Source: Actinomycetota bacterium (GTDB lineage Bacteria > Actinomycetota > Actinomycetes > Mycobacteriales > Micromonosporaceae). From it: 64,000 nt of DNA. A model generated the notes under the pieces. That model saw only the letters and a list, made by a program, of their open reading frames with translations. It did not search any database and was not told the origin of the DNA. The position numbers were made by a program, and so were the translations under genes. The stretch is taken from positions 5,633-69,632 of the forward strand of contig VAWN01000041.1 in assembly GCA_005885555.1 (NCBI GenBank). Direction: 5' to 3'. Positions 26,057 through 36,760 of this stretch are shown one piece after another (the first letter of the stretch is position 1; every line of letters starts with the position of its first letter).

Positions 26057-26461
26057 CTAGCTCTTGCCGGCGTACTCGGCGAGCTGAGCCAGCCCGGCCA
26101 CGATGCCGCCGGCCAGGTCGCCACCGGAGAACGCGGCCGCCATCGAGAGCGCGGCGAGCTTCGCCGACCGGTCCGGGATCCGCCGGCGGGCCAACGCGCC
26201 GGTGACGATCTCCAGCAGTCGCTGGTTCGGCGAGACGGCGACGAGTACCGAGCCGGCCGGCGCGGCCAGCTGGCTGTGCAGCTTCTCGGCGGACTCGCGG
26301 CTCGGCTCATCGAGGTCGCCGACGTAGACGCTGAAGGTCAGCCCGGTGGACCGGTCGGCCAGCCGCAGCGCCTCGTCCATCCGCAGCAGTTGCGGCGTGG
26401 TGAACGGGCCGTCGAGCACGTCGGGGCGCCCGCTGCGCGTCGGGTTCTCACCAACGGTCAC
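26057..26461 (-). CDS. DUF5130 family protein (TPM-like)
   Basis: The 134-residue protein resembles the actinobacterial DUF5130 family, whose core is TPM-like: RMDEALRLADRSTGLTFSVY, then LAAPAGSVLVAVSPNQRLLE and VTGALARRRIPDRSAKLAAL. It ends in a short hydrophobic stretch (GDLAGGIVAGLAQLAEYAGK). The family is of unknown function and is usually linked to cell-envelope or respiratory loci. It overlaps the upstream small membrane gene by 14 bp, so the two are translated together, and it is convergent with pepN. Confidence 0.78.
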   Translation of the reverse strand: MTVGENPTRSGRPDVLDGPFTTPQLLRMDEALRLADRSTGLTFSVYVGDLDEPSRESAEKLHSQLAAPAGSVLVAVSPNQRLLEIVTGALARRRIPDRSAKLAALSMAAAFSGGDLAGGIVAGLAQLAEYAGKS

Positions 26462-26765
26462 TTGCGCCTCCCGTAGAGCCGTGGTCGATGGCAGGCGCGT
26501 CGGCCGCCTGCGCGAGTAGCGGTCCCGGTGGCAGCGCCGCGGCGGGTTCCCGGGCGTCGAGCGCCGCCGGGTTGCCGCGGCCCGCGCCGGTGTCGTCGGT
26601 GCCGGCGAGGAACCAGACGGGGGCGAAGGTGAACGGCCGGCCGGGCCGGTACCGCTTGCTGACCCGGCGCGCCGCGGTCCCGTACACCGCGCCGTAGACG
26701 GTGAGCACGACGAGCAGGGGGATCCCGACGAAGACCAGCGCGGTCTGTGTGATGGACAAGCTCAA
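26448..26765 (-). CDS. Single-pass membrane protein, hypothetical
   Basis: The 105-residue protein starts at TTG 26765. It has one N-terminal membrane helix (ITQTALVFVGIPLLVVLTVY). A short cytoplasmic segment, YRPGRPFTFAPVWFLAG, recalls a conserved actinobacterial family found next to DUF5130, and a disordered Pro/Ala-rich tail ends the protein. A second TTG two codons later is an alternative start. The function is unknown. Confidence 0.65.
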   Translation of the reverse strand: MSLSITQTALVFVGIPLLVVLTVYGAVYGTAARRVSKRYRPGRPFTFAPVWFLAGTDDTGAGRGNPAALDAREPAAALPPGPLLAQAADAPAIDHGSTGGASDRW

Positions 26766-26850
26766 CGCCCCCAGGCGTCCGGAGAACCTACGACGGGATC
26801 AACCGTAGCGGAGGCGGACGGAGGCCACACTGGGGGGTACGGGGATCGGC

Positions 26851-27378
26851 CTACGCGGCGGACGGCAGGTCGAGCCAGTCGGCCCAGCGCGGGTCCGGCG
26901 TGCGGTGCCCGAGCACCCGCCACGCCGTGCCCTTGGGCGCGACCGGGTTGACATGCAAACGCCAGCCGAGCTCGGCTGGCGTACGGTCGCCCTTGGTGTG
27001 GTTGCACCGGGCGCAGGCGGCTACCACGTTCTCCCACGCGTGCCGGCCGCCACGGCTGCGTGGGAGTACGTGGTCTATGGTCTCCGCCGCAGCCTTGCAG
27101 TACGCACAGCGGCCGCCGTCGCGGGCGAAGATCGCCCGGCGGGACAGGCCGACGTGGGTGCGGTAGGGCACCCGGACATACCGGCTGAGCCGAATCACCA
27201 GCGGCACCGGCAGCGCCTGGCGGGCGCTGTGCAGGATGCCGTCGCCGTCGGCCACGCACACGGCCTTACTGGACAGGATGAGAATGGCGGCACGTCGCAC
27301 CGACACGACACACAGCGGCTCGTACGTCTGGTTGAGCACCAAAGCGGTAGAGCTGGCTGTGGGTCGTATGTCAGGCAT
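26851..27378 (-). CDS. HNH endonuclease
   Basis: The 175-residue protein has an actinobacterial HNH domain. The N-terminal strand motif ALVLNQTYEPLCVVSVRRAA is followed by CAYC, then TIDHVLPRSRGG with the catalytic His, then ENVVAACARCNHTKGDRTP. The CxxC...CxxC cysteines bind structural zinc. This family is universally present in actinobacteria, standing alone rather than in restriction systems, and its role is unknown (perhaps DNA repair). It is divergent from mscS, with about 170 bp between the start codons. Confidence 0.88.
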   Translation of the reverse strand: MPDIRPTASSTALVLNQTYEPLCVVSVRRAAILILSSKAVCVADGDGILHSARQALPVPLVIRLSRYVRVPYRTHVGLSRRAIFARDGGRCAYCKAAAETIDHVLPRSRGGRHAWENVVAACARCNHTKGDRTPAELGWRLHVNPVAPKGTAWRVLGHRTPDPRWADWLDLPSAA

Positions 27379-27551
27379 CGGGCTCACCCTCTTGCGACAG
27401 CCGTGGAACGTCCGTGCGCCAATCGTCCCCGATAGATTGCCTGATTGCACGTACAAATGACGCCCCACGCGGTGAAGGTTGGATGACGCCGTGGGAGGAT
27501 GTCCGGTTCGGCACGATCCGGTGCGCGACGAGGAACGAAGCGGGAGACGTA

Positions 27552-28574
27552 GTGGCCATTCCGATGCAGGTACCGAGCCCGTCGCCGTCGGCGACACCGG
27601 ACTGCACGCACACCAGCCAGTTCTGCCAGTGGATCTTCCAGCAGACCGGCCAGGGCTGGCTCGCCTCGGGTAGCTACTGGTTCCTCGTCAAGCCGCTGCA
27701 GATCCTGCTGATCGTGGTGCTCGCGGTGATTTCCCGGTACCTGCTGCACCGGGTGATCGGGAAGCTGGTGCACAGCACGTCGGCCAGTTCGGTACCGACG
27801 ATCCTCAAGCCGCTCAAGGAGCGGCTGCCGGAGTCGGCCGCGTTCTTCCCGGAGCGGCGCCGGCAGCGGGCCGAGGCGATCGGCTCGGTGCTGCGCAGCT
27901 TCGCCACCGTCGCCGTGTACTCGATCGCGGTGCTGCTCATCCTGGGCCAGCTCGGCGTCGACCTCGGCCCGCTGCTCGCCAGCGCCGGCATCGTCGGAGT
28001 GGCCCTGGGCTTCGGCGCGCAGACCCTGGTCAAGGACCTCATCGCCGGGCTGTTCATGCTGCTGGAGGACCAGTACGGGGTCGGCGACGTGGTGGACGTC
28101 GGGGAGGCGAGCGGCACCGTCGAGGCGGTCGGGCTGCGGGTCACCACGATCCGCGACAACCGTGGGGTGCTCTGGTACATCCGCAACGGGGAGATCATCA
28201 AGGTCGGCAACAAGAGCCAGGGCTGGGCGATGGTCGTCGTGGACGTGCCGATCGGCTTCGCGTCGGTGGACCGGGCGGTCGAGGTACTCCGGGCGGCCGC
28301 GGCCGGGTTGGCCGCGGCCCCGCAGTATGCCGACGACCTGATCGACCCACCGGACGTCCTGGGTGTGGAACAGATCACCGTCGACGGCGCGATCGTGCGG
28401 ACCACCGTCAAGACGGTCTCCGACGCGCAGTGGCGGATCGGCCGGGAGCTGCGCCGCGCGCTCACCGAGGCGTTGGGCGAGGCGGGCATCACCGCGCAAC
28501 TGCCGAACAGCCGGGCGTACCTGCGGCCGGCCGAACCGTCGCCGGCCGACCCCGGCCAGGCCGGTCCGACCTGA
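27552..28574 (+). CDS. Mechanosensitive ion channel of the MscS family
   Basis: GTG 27552 is preferred over ATG 27483 because GGGAG precedes it by five bases; it gives 340 residues. An extracytoplasmic start (TPDCTHTSQFCQWIFQQ) leads into the first helix (LQILLIVVLAVISRYLL), a second (FATVAVYSIAVLLILGQLGV) and the pore helix GIVGVALGFGAQTLVKDLIA. The beta domain then has LLEDQYGVGDVVDVGEASGT and RNGEIIKVGN, and the end is the MscS C-terminal alpha/beta domain. It opens on membrane tension to release solutes during hypo-osmotic shock. Two Cys in the periplasmic start could form a disulfide. The gene stands alone. Confidence 0.88.
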   Translation: MAIPMQVPSPSPSATPDCTHTSQFCQWIFQQTGQGWLASGSYWFLVKPLQILLIVVLAVISRYLLHRVIGKLVHSTSASSVPTILKPLKERLPESAAFFPERRRQRAEAIGSVLRSFATVAVYSIAVLLILGQLGVDLGPLLASAGIVGVALGFGAQTLVKDLIAGLFMLLEDQYGVGDVVDVGEASGTVEAVGLRVTTIRDNRGVLWYIRNGEIIKVGNKSQGWAMVVVDVPIGFASVDRAVEVLRAAAAGLAAAPQYADDLIDPPDVLGVEQITVDGAIVRTTVKTVSDAQWRIGRELRRALTEALGEAGITAQLPNSRAYLRPAEPSPADPGQAGPT

Positions 28575-28738
28575 GGTGCCGTGCGTCGCCGGGCAGTTGG
28601 TCGTATATCGTCCGTTCGTTCATGTCAGTGACCGGCAGGTCAACCGTTCGCCCTAGCCAGCGGTCGGACGATCGGGCAGAATGCCATCAGACCAGGAAGT
28701 AACTTACGCCGCCGAAGTGACCATGGAGGAACTCGCCG

Positions 28739-30133
28739 GTGTCCCGCGCCCCGCGCCACGAGAGCCGACCGGCCACCCTCGGTGAGGTCTTCGCAAGCAG
28801 CGAGTACCGGGCACTCTATGCTGCGAGCGCGCTCTCCTGGGTCGGCGACTTCATGGCCAAGGCCGCGGTCACCGCGCTGGTGTACCGGCAGTCGCACTCG
28901 GTCACCGCGTCGGCGGCCGCGTTCGCGATCAGCTTTCTGCCCTGGGTCGTCGGAGGTCCGGTACTGGCGGCGCTCGCCGAGCGGTACCCGCACCGGGCCG
29001 TGATGATCAGCTGCGACCTGGTCCGCGCGGGACTCATCGCGCTCGTCGCCATACCGCACATGCCGATCTGGGCGATGCTGGTCGTGCTGTTCCTGGCGGC
29101 GCTGTTCAACCCGCCCTTCGAGGCGTCCCGGTCGGCTCTGCTGCCGCGGATCCTGGACGGCGACCGGTATGTGGTGGGCCTGGCGACCCAGCAGAGCACC
29201 GGCCAGGCCGCGCAGGTCGTCGGATACCTGTCCGGCGCGGCGCTGGCCGCGATCCAGCCACGCCTGGCGCTGCTGATCGACGCCGGGACGTTCCTGTTCT
29301 CCGCCTGCCTTGTCGCCCTCTGGGTCCGCGCCCGGCCGGCCCTGTTGGACCAGGCGCAACGCACGCACCTGTTGAAGGAGACGGCCCAGGGATTCCGGGT
29401 CGTTTTCGGTACCCCGGTTCTGCGCGCCATCGCGATCACCGTGCTCGTCGCGCACCTGTTCAGCGCGCCGCCCGAAGGGTTGGCCGCGGCCTGGGCGACC
29501 ACCCGCGACCCGGCGCACCACGGGCTCGCCCAGGGCCTGATCATGATGGGCGTCCCGTTCGGGTACTTCATCGGCGGGCTGCTCATCAACCGGTTCGTCC
29601 CGCCGGACACCCGGCGCAAGCTGATCCGGCCGTTCGCCGTGCTGATCCCGGTGACCCTGGCACCGGCGCTGCTGAACCCGCCGACCATGGTCGTGGCCAC
29701 GATGGCGGTGCTGTGCGGAGCCTGCGTGGCCGGCCTGGTACCGGCCAGCAACGGCCTGTTCGTGCAGGCGCTCCCCCGCCAGTACCGGGCCCGCGCGTTC
29801 GGAGTGATGCAGAGCGGCCTGCAGATCACCCAGGCCGGTGCCATCATGGTCACCGGCCTCCTGGCCAACCACCATTCCCTGCCGCGCGTGATCGGTTGGT
29901 GGAGCGTCGCGGGCATCGCGCTCGTACTGGTCGTCTCGCTGCGCTGGCCGGCGCCCACGGAGTTCGCGACCGCGATCGAGCGCACCCAGCGGGCCAACGC
30001 GGCGGCCGAGGCGGCCGAGCGGGCGGTCGGGTTACCGCCACCGGCAACGGATGCCGCGCGCCCGGTCAACGGCCGGCACCGGCGCACCGCGGACACCACC
30101 CGACCTCGCGTGCCTGGCACGATGGAAGGGTGA
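28739..30133 (+). CDS. MFS transporter (exporter-like)
   Basis: The 464-residue protein starts at GTG 28739 (GGAGGA at about eight bases upstream). It has about twelve hydrophobic segments and the MFS inter-helix loop [19 protein letters not shown] between helices 2 and 3. A second half follows, with [19 protein letters not shown] and [17 protein letters not shown], and a charged cytoplasmic tail of about 60 residues ([20 protein letters not shown]). This topology resembles the enterobactin-exporter/macrolide-efflux group; the substrate is unknown. Its stop overlaps the GTG of the truncated haemoglobin gene by 4 bp. A GTAACTTAC palindrome at 28699-28707, just upstream, could be an operator. 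Confidence 0.85.
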   Translation: MSRAPRHESRPATLGEVFASSEYRALYAASALSWVGDFMAKAAVTALVYRQSHSVTASAAAFAISFLPWVVGGPVLAALAERYPHRAVMISCDLVRAGLIALVAIPHMPIWAMLVVLFLAALFNPPFEASRSALLPRILDGDRYVVGLATQQSTGQAAQVVGYLSGAALAAIQPRLALLIDAGTFLFSACLVALWVRARPALLDQAQRTHLLKETAQGFRVVFGTPVLRAIAITVLVAHLFSAPPEGLAAAWATTRDPAHHGLAQGLIMMGVPFGYFIGGLLINRFVPPDTRRKLIRPFAVLIPVTLAPALLNPPTMVVATMAVLCGACVAGLVPASNGLFVQALPRQYRARAFGVMQSGLQITQAGAIMVTGLLANHHSLPRVIGWWSVAGIALVLVVSLRWPAPTEFATAIERTQRANAAAEAAERAVGLPPPATDAARPVNGRHRRTADTTRPRVPGTMEG

Positions 30134-30516
30134 CCGAACCGGAGAACTTCTACGAGGCGGTCGGCGGCGAGCCGACCTTCCGCAAGCTCGTCGACGAGTT
30201 CTACGCCGGGGTGGCCACCGATCCGGTACTGCGGCCGCTGTACCCGGACGCCGATCTCGCCCCAGCCGCCGAGCGGCTGCGGATGTTCCTCGTCCAGTAC
30301 TGGGGCGGCCCGACCACGTACTCCCAGCAGCGCGGGCACCCGAGGCTGCGGATGCGCCACGCGCCGTTCACGATCGGGCCGCGCCAGCGCGACGCCTGGC
30401 TGCAGCACATGCGGCACGCGGTCGACAGCCTCGACCTCGCGCCCGACCACGAGCAGGCGCTCTGGACCTACCTCGAACGGGCCGCGTTCTTCATGGTCAA
30501 TACGCTTTCCGAATAG
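30130..30516 (+). CDS. glbO: Truncated haemoglobin, group II (GlbO type)
   Basis: The 128-residue protein starts at GTG 30130. It shows the group II truncated globin pattern: [20 protein letters not shown], then [40 protein letters not shown] with the proximal (F8) His, and the conserved Trp of the G helix in RDAWLQHM. GlbO proteins bind O2 and NO and are thought to protect respiration. It overlaps the MFS stop by 4 bp and is therefore translationally coupled to it; in other actinobacteria glbO also sits near pepN. The sequence reads intact. Confidence 0.9.
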   Translation: MTEPENFYEAVGGEPTFRKLVDEFYAGVATDPVLRPLYPDADLAPAAERLRMFLVQYWGGPTTYSQQRGHPRLRMRHAPFTIGPRQRDAWLQHMRHAVDSLDLAPDHEQALWTYLERAAFFMVNTLSE

Positions 30517-30569
30517 CCGGTGGGTCGTTGGACCCGGTGTCACCCGCCGAGTCCGAGGAGTCCCACCGG

Positions 30570-31793
30570 ATGCACCGCAAGCTGATCGTCGCCGCCGCGC
30601 TCGCCGCCGTCGCCGTTGCCGGCGCGGTACCGGCGGTCGCCGACACCGCCCAGGCCCGGGTGGTCTCGGACAACCCGGTCGACTTCACGCCGCAGGTGCA
30701 GGACGGCACGGTGTACGCGCTGGCGCTGGTCGGCCAGACGGTCGTGGTGGGCGGCAGCTTCAGCACGGTGACCGATGCCGCGCAGCGCACCGGGTACCAC
30801 CGGCATGCGCTGTTCGCCTACGACCTGACCACCGGCGCGGTCACCGACTTCGCGCCGCAGCTGACCGGCACGGTGCTGGCGCTGGCGGCCGGGCCGGGCA
30901 ACACGGTCTATGCCGGCGGGACGTTCGGGGTCGCCCAGCTCGACGTCGGTACCGGACAGCGGGTGGCCACCTTCACCGCATCGGTCAACGACGGAAGCGT
31001 CCGGGCCCTGCGGTACTCCGGTGGCCTGCTGTACCTCGGCGGCTCGTTCCGCCGGCTGGACGGGCAGCTGCGCCCCGGTCTCGCCCGGGTCGACGGTACG
31101 ACCGGCGCGCTGGACGCCGCGTTCGACCTGCACCTGGTCACGCCGGACTTCCCGACCCCGAAGATCGAGGCGCTGGCGGTGAACCCGACCGGTACCCGGC
31201 TGGTGGCGATCGGGGTCATCGAGTACGCGAACGCGCTGTGGCGGCCGCAGCTGCTCATGGTCGACACGACGGGTACCGGCGCGGTCGCCGACTGGTACAC
31301 CGACGCCTACGACAACAACTGCTACGACGCGTTCGCCACGTACCTGCGCGACGTCGACTTCTCCCCCGCCGGCGACTACTTCGTCGTGGTCACCACCGGC
31401 CGGCTCACCGGACCGAACCAGATGTGCGACACCGCGGCGCGGTTCGAGGCCGGCGGTACCGGGATGCACCACCCGACCTGGGTCAACCACACCGGCGGCA
31501 ACTCGCTGTACTCGGTCGACGCGACCGGCAGCGCGGTCTACGTCGGCGGCCACGAGCTGTGGCTGGACAACCCGGAGGGGCGCAAGACCGCCGGCCCGGG
31601 CGCCGTGTACCGGCCGGGCATCGGCGCGATCGACCCGGTCACCGGCCGGGCGCTGGCGTGGAACCCGACCCGCACCCGCGGCGTCGGCGTGCAGGCGTTC
31701 CTGTCCACCCCGGCCGGCCTGATCGTCGGATCGGACACGACCCAGCTCGGCCACGAGTACCACGCGCGGCTCGGGATGTTTCCACCTGCGTGA
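30570..31793 (+). CDS. Secreted beta-propeller protein (delta-60 / PQQ-like repeats)
   Basis: The 407-residue protein starts at ATG 30570 after GAGGAG. A signal peptide (HRKLIVAAALAAVAVAGAVP, cleaved near ADTAQA) precedes repeated units of about 45 residues of the type VYALALVGQTVVVGGSFSTV, VLALAAGPGNTVYAGGTFG and VRALRYSGGLLYLGGSFRRL, as in delta-60 repeat propellers. There is no catalytic motif. Such proteins are extracellular binding or scaffold domains. It is in the same direction as glbO upstream (53 bp gap) and the lipoprotein peptidase (18 bp downstream), so it could be co-transcribed with the latter. Confidence 0.8.
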   Translation: MHRKLIVAAALAAVAVAGAVPAVADTAQARVVSDNPVDFTPQVQDGTVYALALVGQTVVVGGSFSTVTDAAQRTGYHRHALFAYDLTTGAVTDFAPQLTGTVLALAAGPGNTVYAGGTFGVAQLDVGTGQRVATFTASVNDGSVRALRYSGGLLYLGGSFRRLDGQLRPGLARVDGTTGALDAAFDLHLVTPDFPTPKIEALAVNPTGTRLVAIGVIEYANALWRPQLLMVDTTGTGAVADWYTDAYDNNCYDAFATYLRDVDFSPAGDYFVVVTTGRLTGPNQMCDTAARFEAGGTGMHHPTWVNHTGGNSLYSVDATGSAVYVGGHELWLDNPEGRKTAGPGAVYRPGIGAIDPVTGRALAWNPTRTRGVGVQAFLSTPAGLIVGSDTTQLGHEYHARLGMFPPA

Positions 31794-31811
31794 CCGCCGT
31801 ACCCTCGACGG

Positions 31812-33290
31812 GTGTCCACGCGGCGGATGACCGCACTCCTGTTGATCATCGCGGTGCTCGCCGGCTGCACGTACCACGCCGGAGCCCGTCCCGCGTCCTC
31901 GGCGCCGCCCAGCCCGCCGCCGGTCGGCGCCGACCTGCGCAGCGGCCGGTCCGATCCGGTGGCCGACCCGCTGTACCCCGGCCGCGGGAACGCCGATCTC
32001 GACGTGCTGCACTACGACCTGGTGCTCGGCTGGGTACCCGGCACGAAGCTGCTCACCGGTGCGGCGACGCTGACGGTGCGCGCGGTCCGTCCGGTGACCG
32101 CGCTGACGCTGGACTTCGGGCACTGGTACACGGTCGACGCGGCTAGCGTGAACGGCACGACGGGTACCGCGACGCTCAGCCCCGCGGACAAGATCACGGT
32201 ACCCGCGACGCTGGCCGCGGACGCGACCGCCACGCTCGTCGTGCGGTACCACGGCCAGCCGCACGAGATCCGGATGCCGTCCAGCCGGCCGGATGCGACC
32301 GAAGGGCTCGGGCTGCGCGCCGAGCGCAACGGCGAGGCGTGGACGATGCAGGAGCCGTACGGCGCGTTCACCTGGTACCCGGTCAACGACATCCCGTCCG
32401 ACAAGGCCCGCTACGACCTGCACGTGACGGTACCGGCCGGCTGGAGCGCGGTCGCCGGCGGCGAGTTCGCCGGCCAGGCGCACGGGCCGGCCGGCGACAC
32501 GTTCACCTGGCACGGCAGCTACCCGCAGGCCAGCTACCTGACCACGCTCGCGATCGGGCACTACGCGCGGATCGACGAGACCGGCCCGCACGGCGTACCG
32601 GTGACGATCTGGACCCGGTCGGGTACCGACGACGAGATCGTCGAGCCGCTGCGCCAGATCCCGCAGATGCTCGGCTGGCTGGAGAGCCGCTTCGGCCGGT
32701 ACCCCTTCCAGAGCGCCGGGGTGGTGAGCGTGGCGTCGACCTCGGCGATGGAGACCCAGGAGATGGTCACGCTCGGCGGCCTGATCGCGCAGGGCGCCGC
32801 CAACCGGGCGGCGTACCTGCAGGAGGTGATCCTGCATGAGCTGTCGCACCAGTGGTTCGGCGACGCGGCGACCCCGACGGACTGGCGCGCGCTGTGGCTC
32901 AACGAGGGCTTCGCGACCTGGATCCAGTTCCAGTGGGAGATCGAGCACAACCGGCTCACCCGCAAGGACTGGATGGCCTCGGCGCTCAAGCAGGACGGCG
33001 ACCTGCGCCGCCGGTCCGGCCCGCCGGGCGCGCCGCATGCCGACGCCTTCGCCGAGCCCAACGTGTACACCTCGGCGGCGCTGCTGCTGCAGGCGATCTA
33101 CGACCGGATCGGGGACACCGCGTTCCTCGAACTGCTGCGCGACTGGGCCCAGCAGCACCGCGACGCGAACGTGGACCGCGCGCAGTTCACCGCGTTCGTC
33201 AACCAGCACACCGGCCAGGACCTGACCACGCTGATCAACGCCTGGCTCGACTCGCCGACGACCCCGCCGGCGAGCCTCGGCGGAAAGTGA
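31812..33290 (+). CDS. Lipoprotein M1-family metallopeptidase
   Basis: The 492-residue protein starts at GTG 31812. A lipobox (LLLIIAVLAGC, Cys near residue 19) marks it as a lipoprotein. The N-terminal M1 domain follows, then SAMETQEMV, which stands for GAMEN with Glu kept, the zinc motif HELSHQWFGD at about 341-350 and NEGFATW with the last zinc ligand. It lacks the long C-terminal domain of PepN, as is usual for the short, secreted M1 form. It probably trims peptides outside the membrane. It follows the propeller gene by 18 bp. The active-site residues all appear intact. Confidence 0.9.
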   Translation: MSTRRMTALLLIIAVLAGCTYHAGARPASSAPPSPPPVGADLRSGRSDPVADPLYPGRGNADLDVLHYDLVLGWVPGTKLLTGAATLTVRAVRPVTALTLDFGHWYTVDAASVNGTTGTATLSPADKITVPATLAADATATLVVRYHGQPHEIRMPSSRPDATEGLGLRAERNGEAWTMQEPYGAFTWYPVNDIPSDKARYDLHVTVPAGWSAVAGGEFAGQAHGPAGDTFTWHGSYPQASYLTTLAIGHYARIDETGPHGVPVTIWTRSGTDDEIVEPLRQIPQMLGWLESRFGRYPFQSAGVVSVASTSAMETQEMVTLGGLIAQGAANRAAYLQEVILHELSHQWFGDAATPTDWRALWLNEGFATWIQFQWEIEHNRLTRKDWMASALKQDGDLRRRSGPPGAPHADAFAEPNVYTSAALLLQAIYDRIGDTAFLELLRDWAQQHRDANVDRAQFTAFVNQHTGQDLTTLINAWLDSPTTPPASLGGK

Positions 33291-33317
33291 TGGGCGGTCC
33301 CCGCGGAAGCTGAGCCG

Positions 33318-33857
33318 CTAGAGGAGTCCGCCCTCGTCGTGGATCCAGTCCACAAATGCCACCGCGACCGCGGCCGCACAGTCGATCAACTCGACGAGCA
33401 ACGCGTCGTGCGCGCCGGAGATCAGTGGCACCTGCATCTCGGCGTAGATCGGCAGCTGGCCGCGCTCGGTCGGGTCACCGATGTAGGCCTTGCAGAACCG
33501 GCGCGAGTGGTTCCATTCGTTGACCACGCGGTAGGCCCGGTCGGCCCAGTCCGGCGGTACCGTCCCGTGTGGTCTGGCGCGGATCACCAGGATCTCGTCA
33601 TCCGGCCCTTCCAGGGTGAACAGGACAGCGTGCCGCTCCCACATGGCGAGCAGGCTGCCGTCACCGTCAGTGAGGTAGCGGATCTCCAGCCGGTCCAGCG
33701 CGGCCGCCAACCGCGTCATCTCGACCGGCGCGACCACCGCCTCGGCCGGCTCCGGTGAACGGGGCGCGGGCACGTCCACCCGTACGTCGACGTCCCCGTG
33801 AGCCGCGACCGGCTCCCCGTCACCGGTCTGACCTCCCCGCTTCGGCCACCACGGCAT
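33318..33857 (-). CDS. YbjN-domain protein (type III secretion chaperone-like fold)
   Basis: The 179-residue protein starts at ATG 33857. After about 45 Pro/Asp/Val-rich residues it shows the YbjN pattern. TRLAAALDRLEIRYLTDGDG is followed by MWERHAVLFTLEGPDDEILV, then ADRAYRVVNEWNHSRRFCKA and PIYAEMQVPLISGAHDALLV. The YbjN family has a chaperone-like fold and is linked to stress tolerance; the exact role is unknown. It is convergent with the M1 lipoprotein gene (27 bp between stops) and lies downstream of the hypothetical/thioesterase/EttA group. Confidence 0.8.
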   Translation of the reverse strand: MPWWPKRGGQTGDGEPVAAHGDVDVRVDVPAPRSPEPAEAVVAPVEMTRLAAALDRLEIRYLTDGDGSLLAMWERHAVLFTLEGPDDEILVIRARPHGTVPPDWADRAYRVVNEWNHSRRFCKAYIGDPTERGQLPIYAEMQVPLISGAHDALLVELIDCAAAVAVAFVDWIHDEGGLL

Positions 33858-34012
33858 TCCCGTACTCCTCGCTTCGCAGAGTATCCCCACGCCGACCGTG
33901 CGTGGACCCAAGAGCTCACGCTATCCGGACGTACGTACCTCGGCGTGTCCGAATGCTACGCACCAAACCGTTGGGCCACTAGACCCTCAACCGTTCGGAT
34001 ACATGAGACAGC

Positions 34013-34645
34013 CTATTTGGCCATATGAATGGTCAGGCTTGGTGTGGTTTGTAGCCATACAGAGCCGTGTTCTGCCGCTAACCCAACCCACTTGCCTCCT
34101 ATACGAACAGTAATTTGACCATGTCCATCGGTACTCATAAATCCCATCCGGAGTACCGCTTGAATCATAGATTGACGGACCGGAATCTCCTCATCCCCGG
34201 TCGAAATGACGATGGCAACGTGATCGAGCAATGCGTCGCGTAACATCCGATCACCTACCCGGCCGCGACCCGCCCGCACCGCCTCGGCGGCCGCCGCGCC
34301 GAGTCGCTGGACGGTCGCCGCCGGGAGCGTTTCCACGGCCGTGCCGGCGCCCGGCGGCAGCGGCCAGCGCCAGTCCGGGTCCCGGGCGGGCGGCAATGAC
34401 CCGTCACCGTCGGTGAGTACGCGCAACAGCTCAGCCGCGCCGACCGTCCGGTCTGTCACGCCGGAACCCGGCACCGTGCGGACCACCAGCACCCCCCACG
34501 GCAACCGGCCCCACAGCGCCACCGTGCCGCCGCCGGCGTCGCGCAGCCGAACCACCGCGGCAGGGTCAAGCCTGGTGAGCCGGCCGAGGAAGGGCGCGGC
34601 GGCCGCCGCGCTCAGGCCGCCGGCGGCCGCGCTCAGGCCGCCCAT
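34013..34645 (-). CDS. Hypothetical protein with a low-GC 3' end
   Basis: From ATG 34645, overlapping the thioesterase stop by 13 bp, the protein is 210 residues. The first 150 are Ala/Gly/Arg-rich and use normal high-GC codons (AAAAPFLGRLTRLDPAAVVR); the last 60 (IQAVLRMGFMSTDGHGQITV to the stop) use many A/T-ending codons. By hand count, 34021-34200 is near 51% GC against roughly 70% or more around it. The N-terminus contains an imperfect repeat (GGLSAAAGGLSAAAAA). No domain is recognised. The composition step suggests recombination with foreign DNA at the 3' end, or a gene fusion. Confidence 0.6.
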   Translation of the reverse strand: MGGLSAAAGGLSAAAAAPFLGRLTRLDPAAVVRLRDAGGGTVALWGRLPWGVLVVRTVPGSGVTDRTVGAAELLRVLTDGDGSLPPARDPDWRWPLPPGAGTAVETLPAATVQRLGAAAAEAVRAGRGRVGDRMLRDALLDHVAIVISTGDEEIPVRQSMIQAVLRMGFMSTDGHGQITVRIGGKWVGLAAEHGSVWLQTTPSLTIHMAK

Positions 34646-35032
34646 GGCAGCAGGAACTCCCGCTCCGCGTCGCTCATCCGGCGCGGGCGGCCGGTGGCGA
34701 GATCGAAGGGTACGCACACCGAGCGCGCCCGGCTCGCCACCGCGTCCCGATCGAACAGCTCGTACCCGATGACGAAGCGCGACGGTCGCAGCTCGGCCAC
34801 CCACAGCTCGATCCTCACCGGGTCGGCGTAGTCGACCGGGCGCAGGTAGTCGACCTCGTGCCGGGAGATCACCACGCCCTGCTCGAACGAGGTGATCCCG
34901 TGCTCCCGCGCGCCGACGAACATCAGCGCCACCCGGGCCTCCTCGTACAGCGTGAGGAAACGGGCGTTGTTGACGTGGCCGTACACGTCCATGTCCGACC
35001 AGCGGACCGGACAGTGATAGATGAAACGGCTG

Positions 35033-35040
<8 letters not shown>
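34633..35040 (-). CDS. Acyl-CoA thioesterase (hotdog fold, 4HBT)
   Basis: The 135-residue protein has the hotdog thioesterase signature VRWSDMDVYGHVNNARFLTL, with the catalytic Asp of SDMD, followed by EQGVVISRHEVDYLRPVDYA and RIELWVAELRPSRFVIGYEL. It hydrolyses acyl-CoA thioesters in the cytoplasm. Start GTG 35040 overlaps the EttA stop region by 8 bp (GTGACTAG), as in many actinobacteria where this gene follows ettA. Its own stop overlaps the next hypothetical gene by 13 bp, so the three genes are translated in series. Confidence 0.88.
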
Positions 35041-36709
<1,669 letters not shown>

Positions 36710-36760
36710 GGTGCGGCCTACCTCCGGGTCATGGGGATTGGGTTGCGAACCCACCAATCC

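Noticed and set aside
26051-26072. 7-bp hairpin between pepN and DUF5130 as a terminator
   Set aside because: Short stem overlapping the DUF5130 stop codon with no T tract; too weak to list as a feature.
30540-33209. An 889-codon antisense frame opposite the propeller and M1 peptidase
   Set aside because: It has no recognisable domain and is low-complexity, while the plus strand carries intact motifs.
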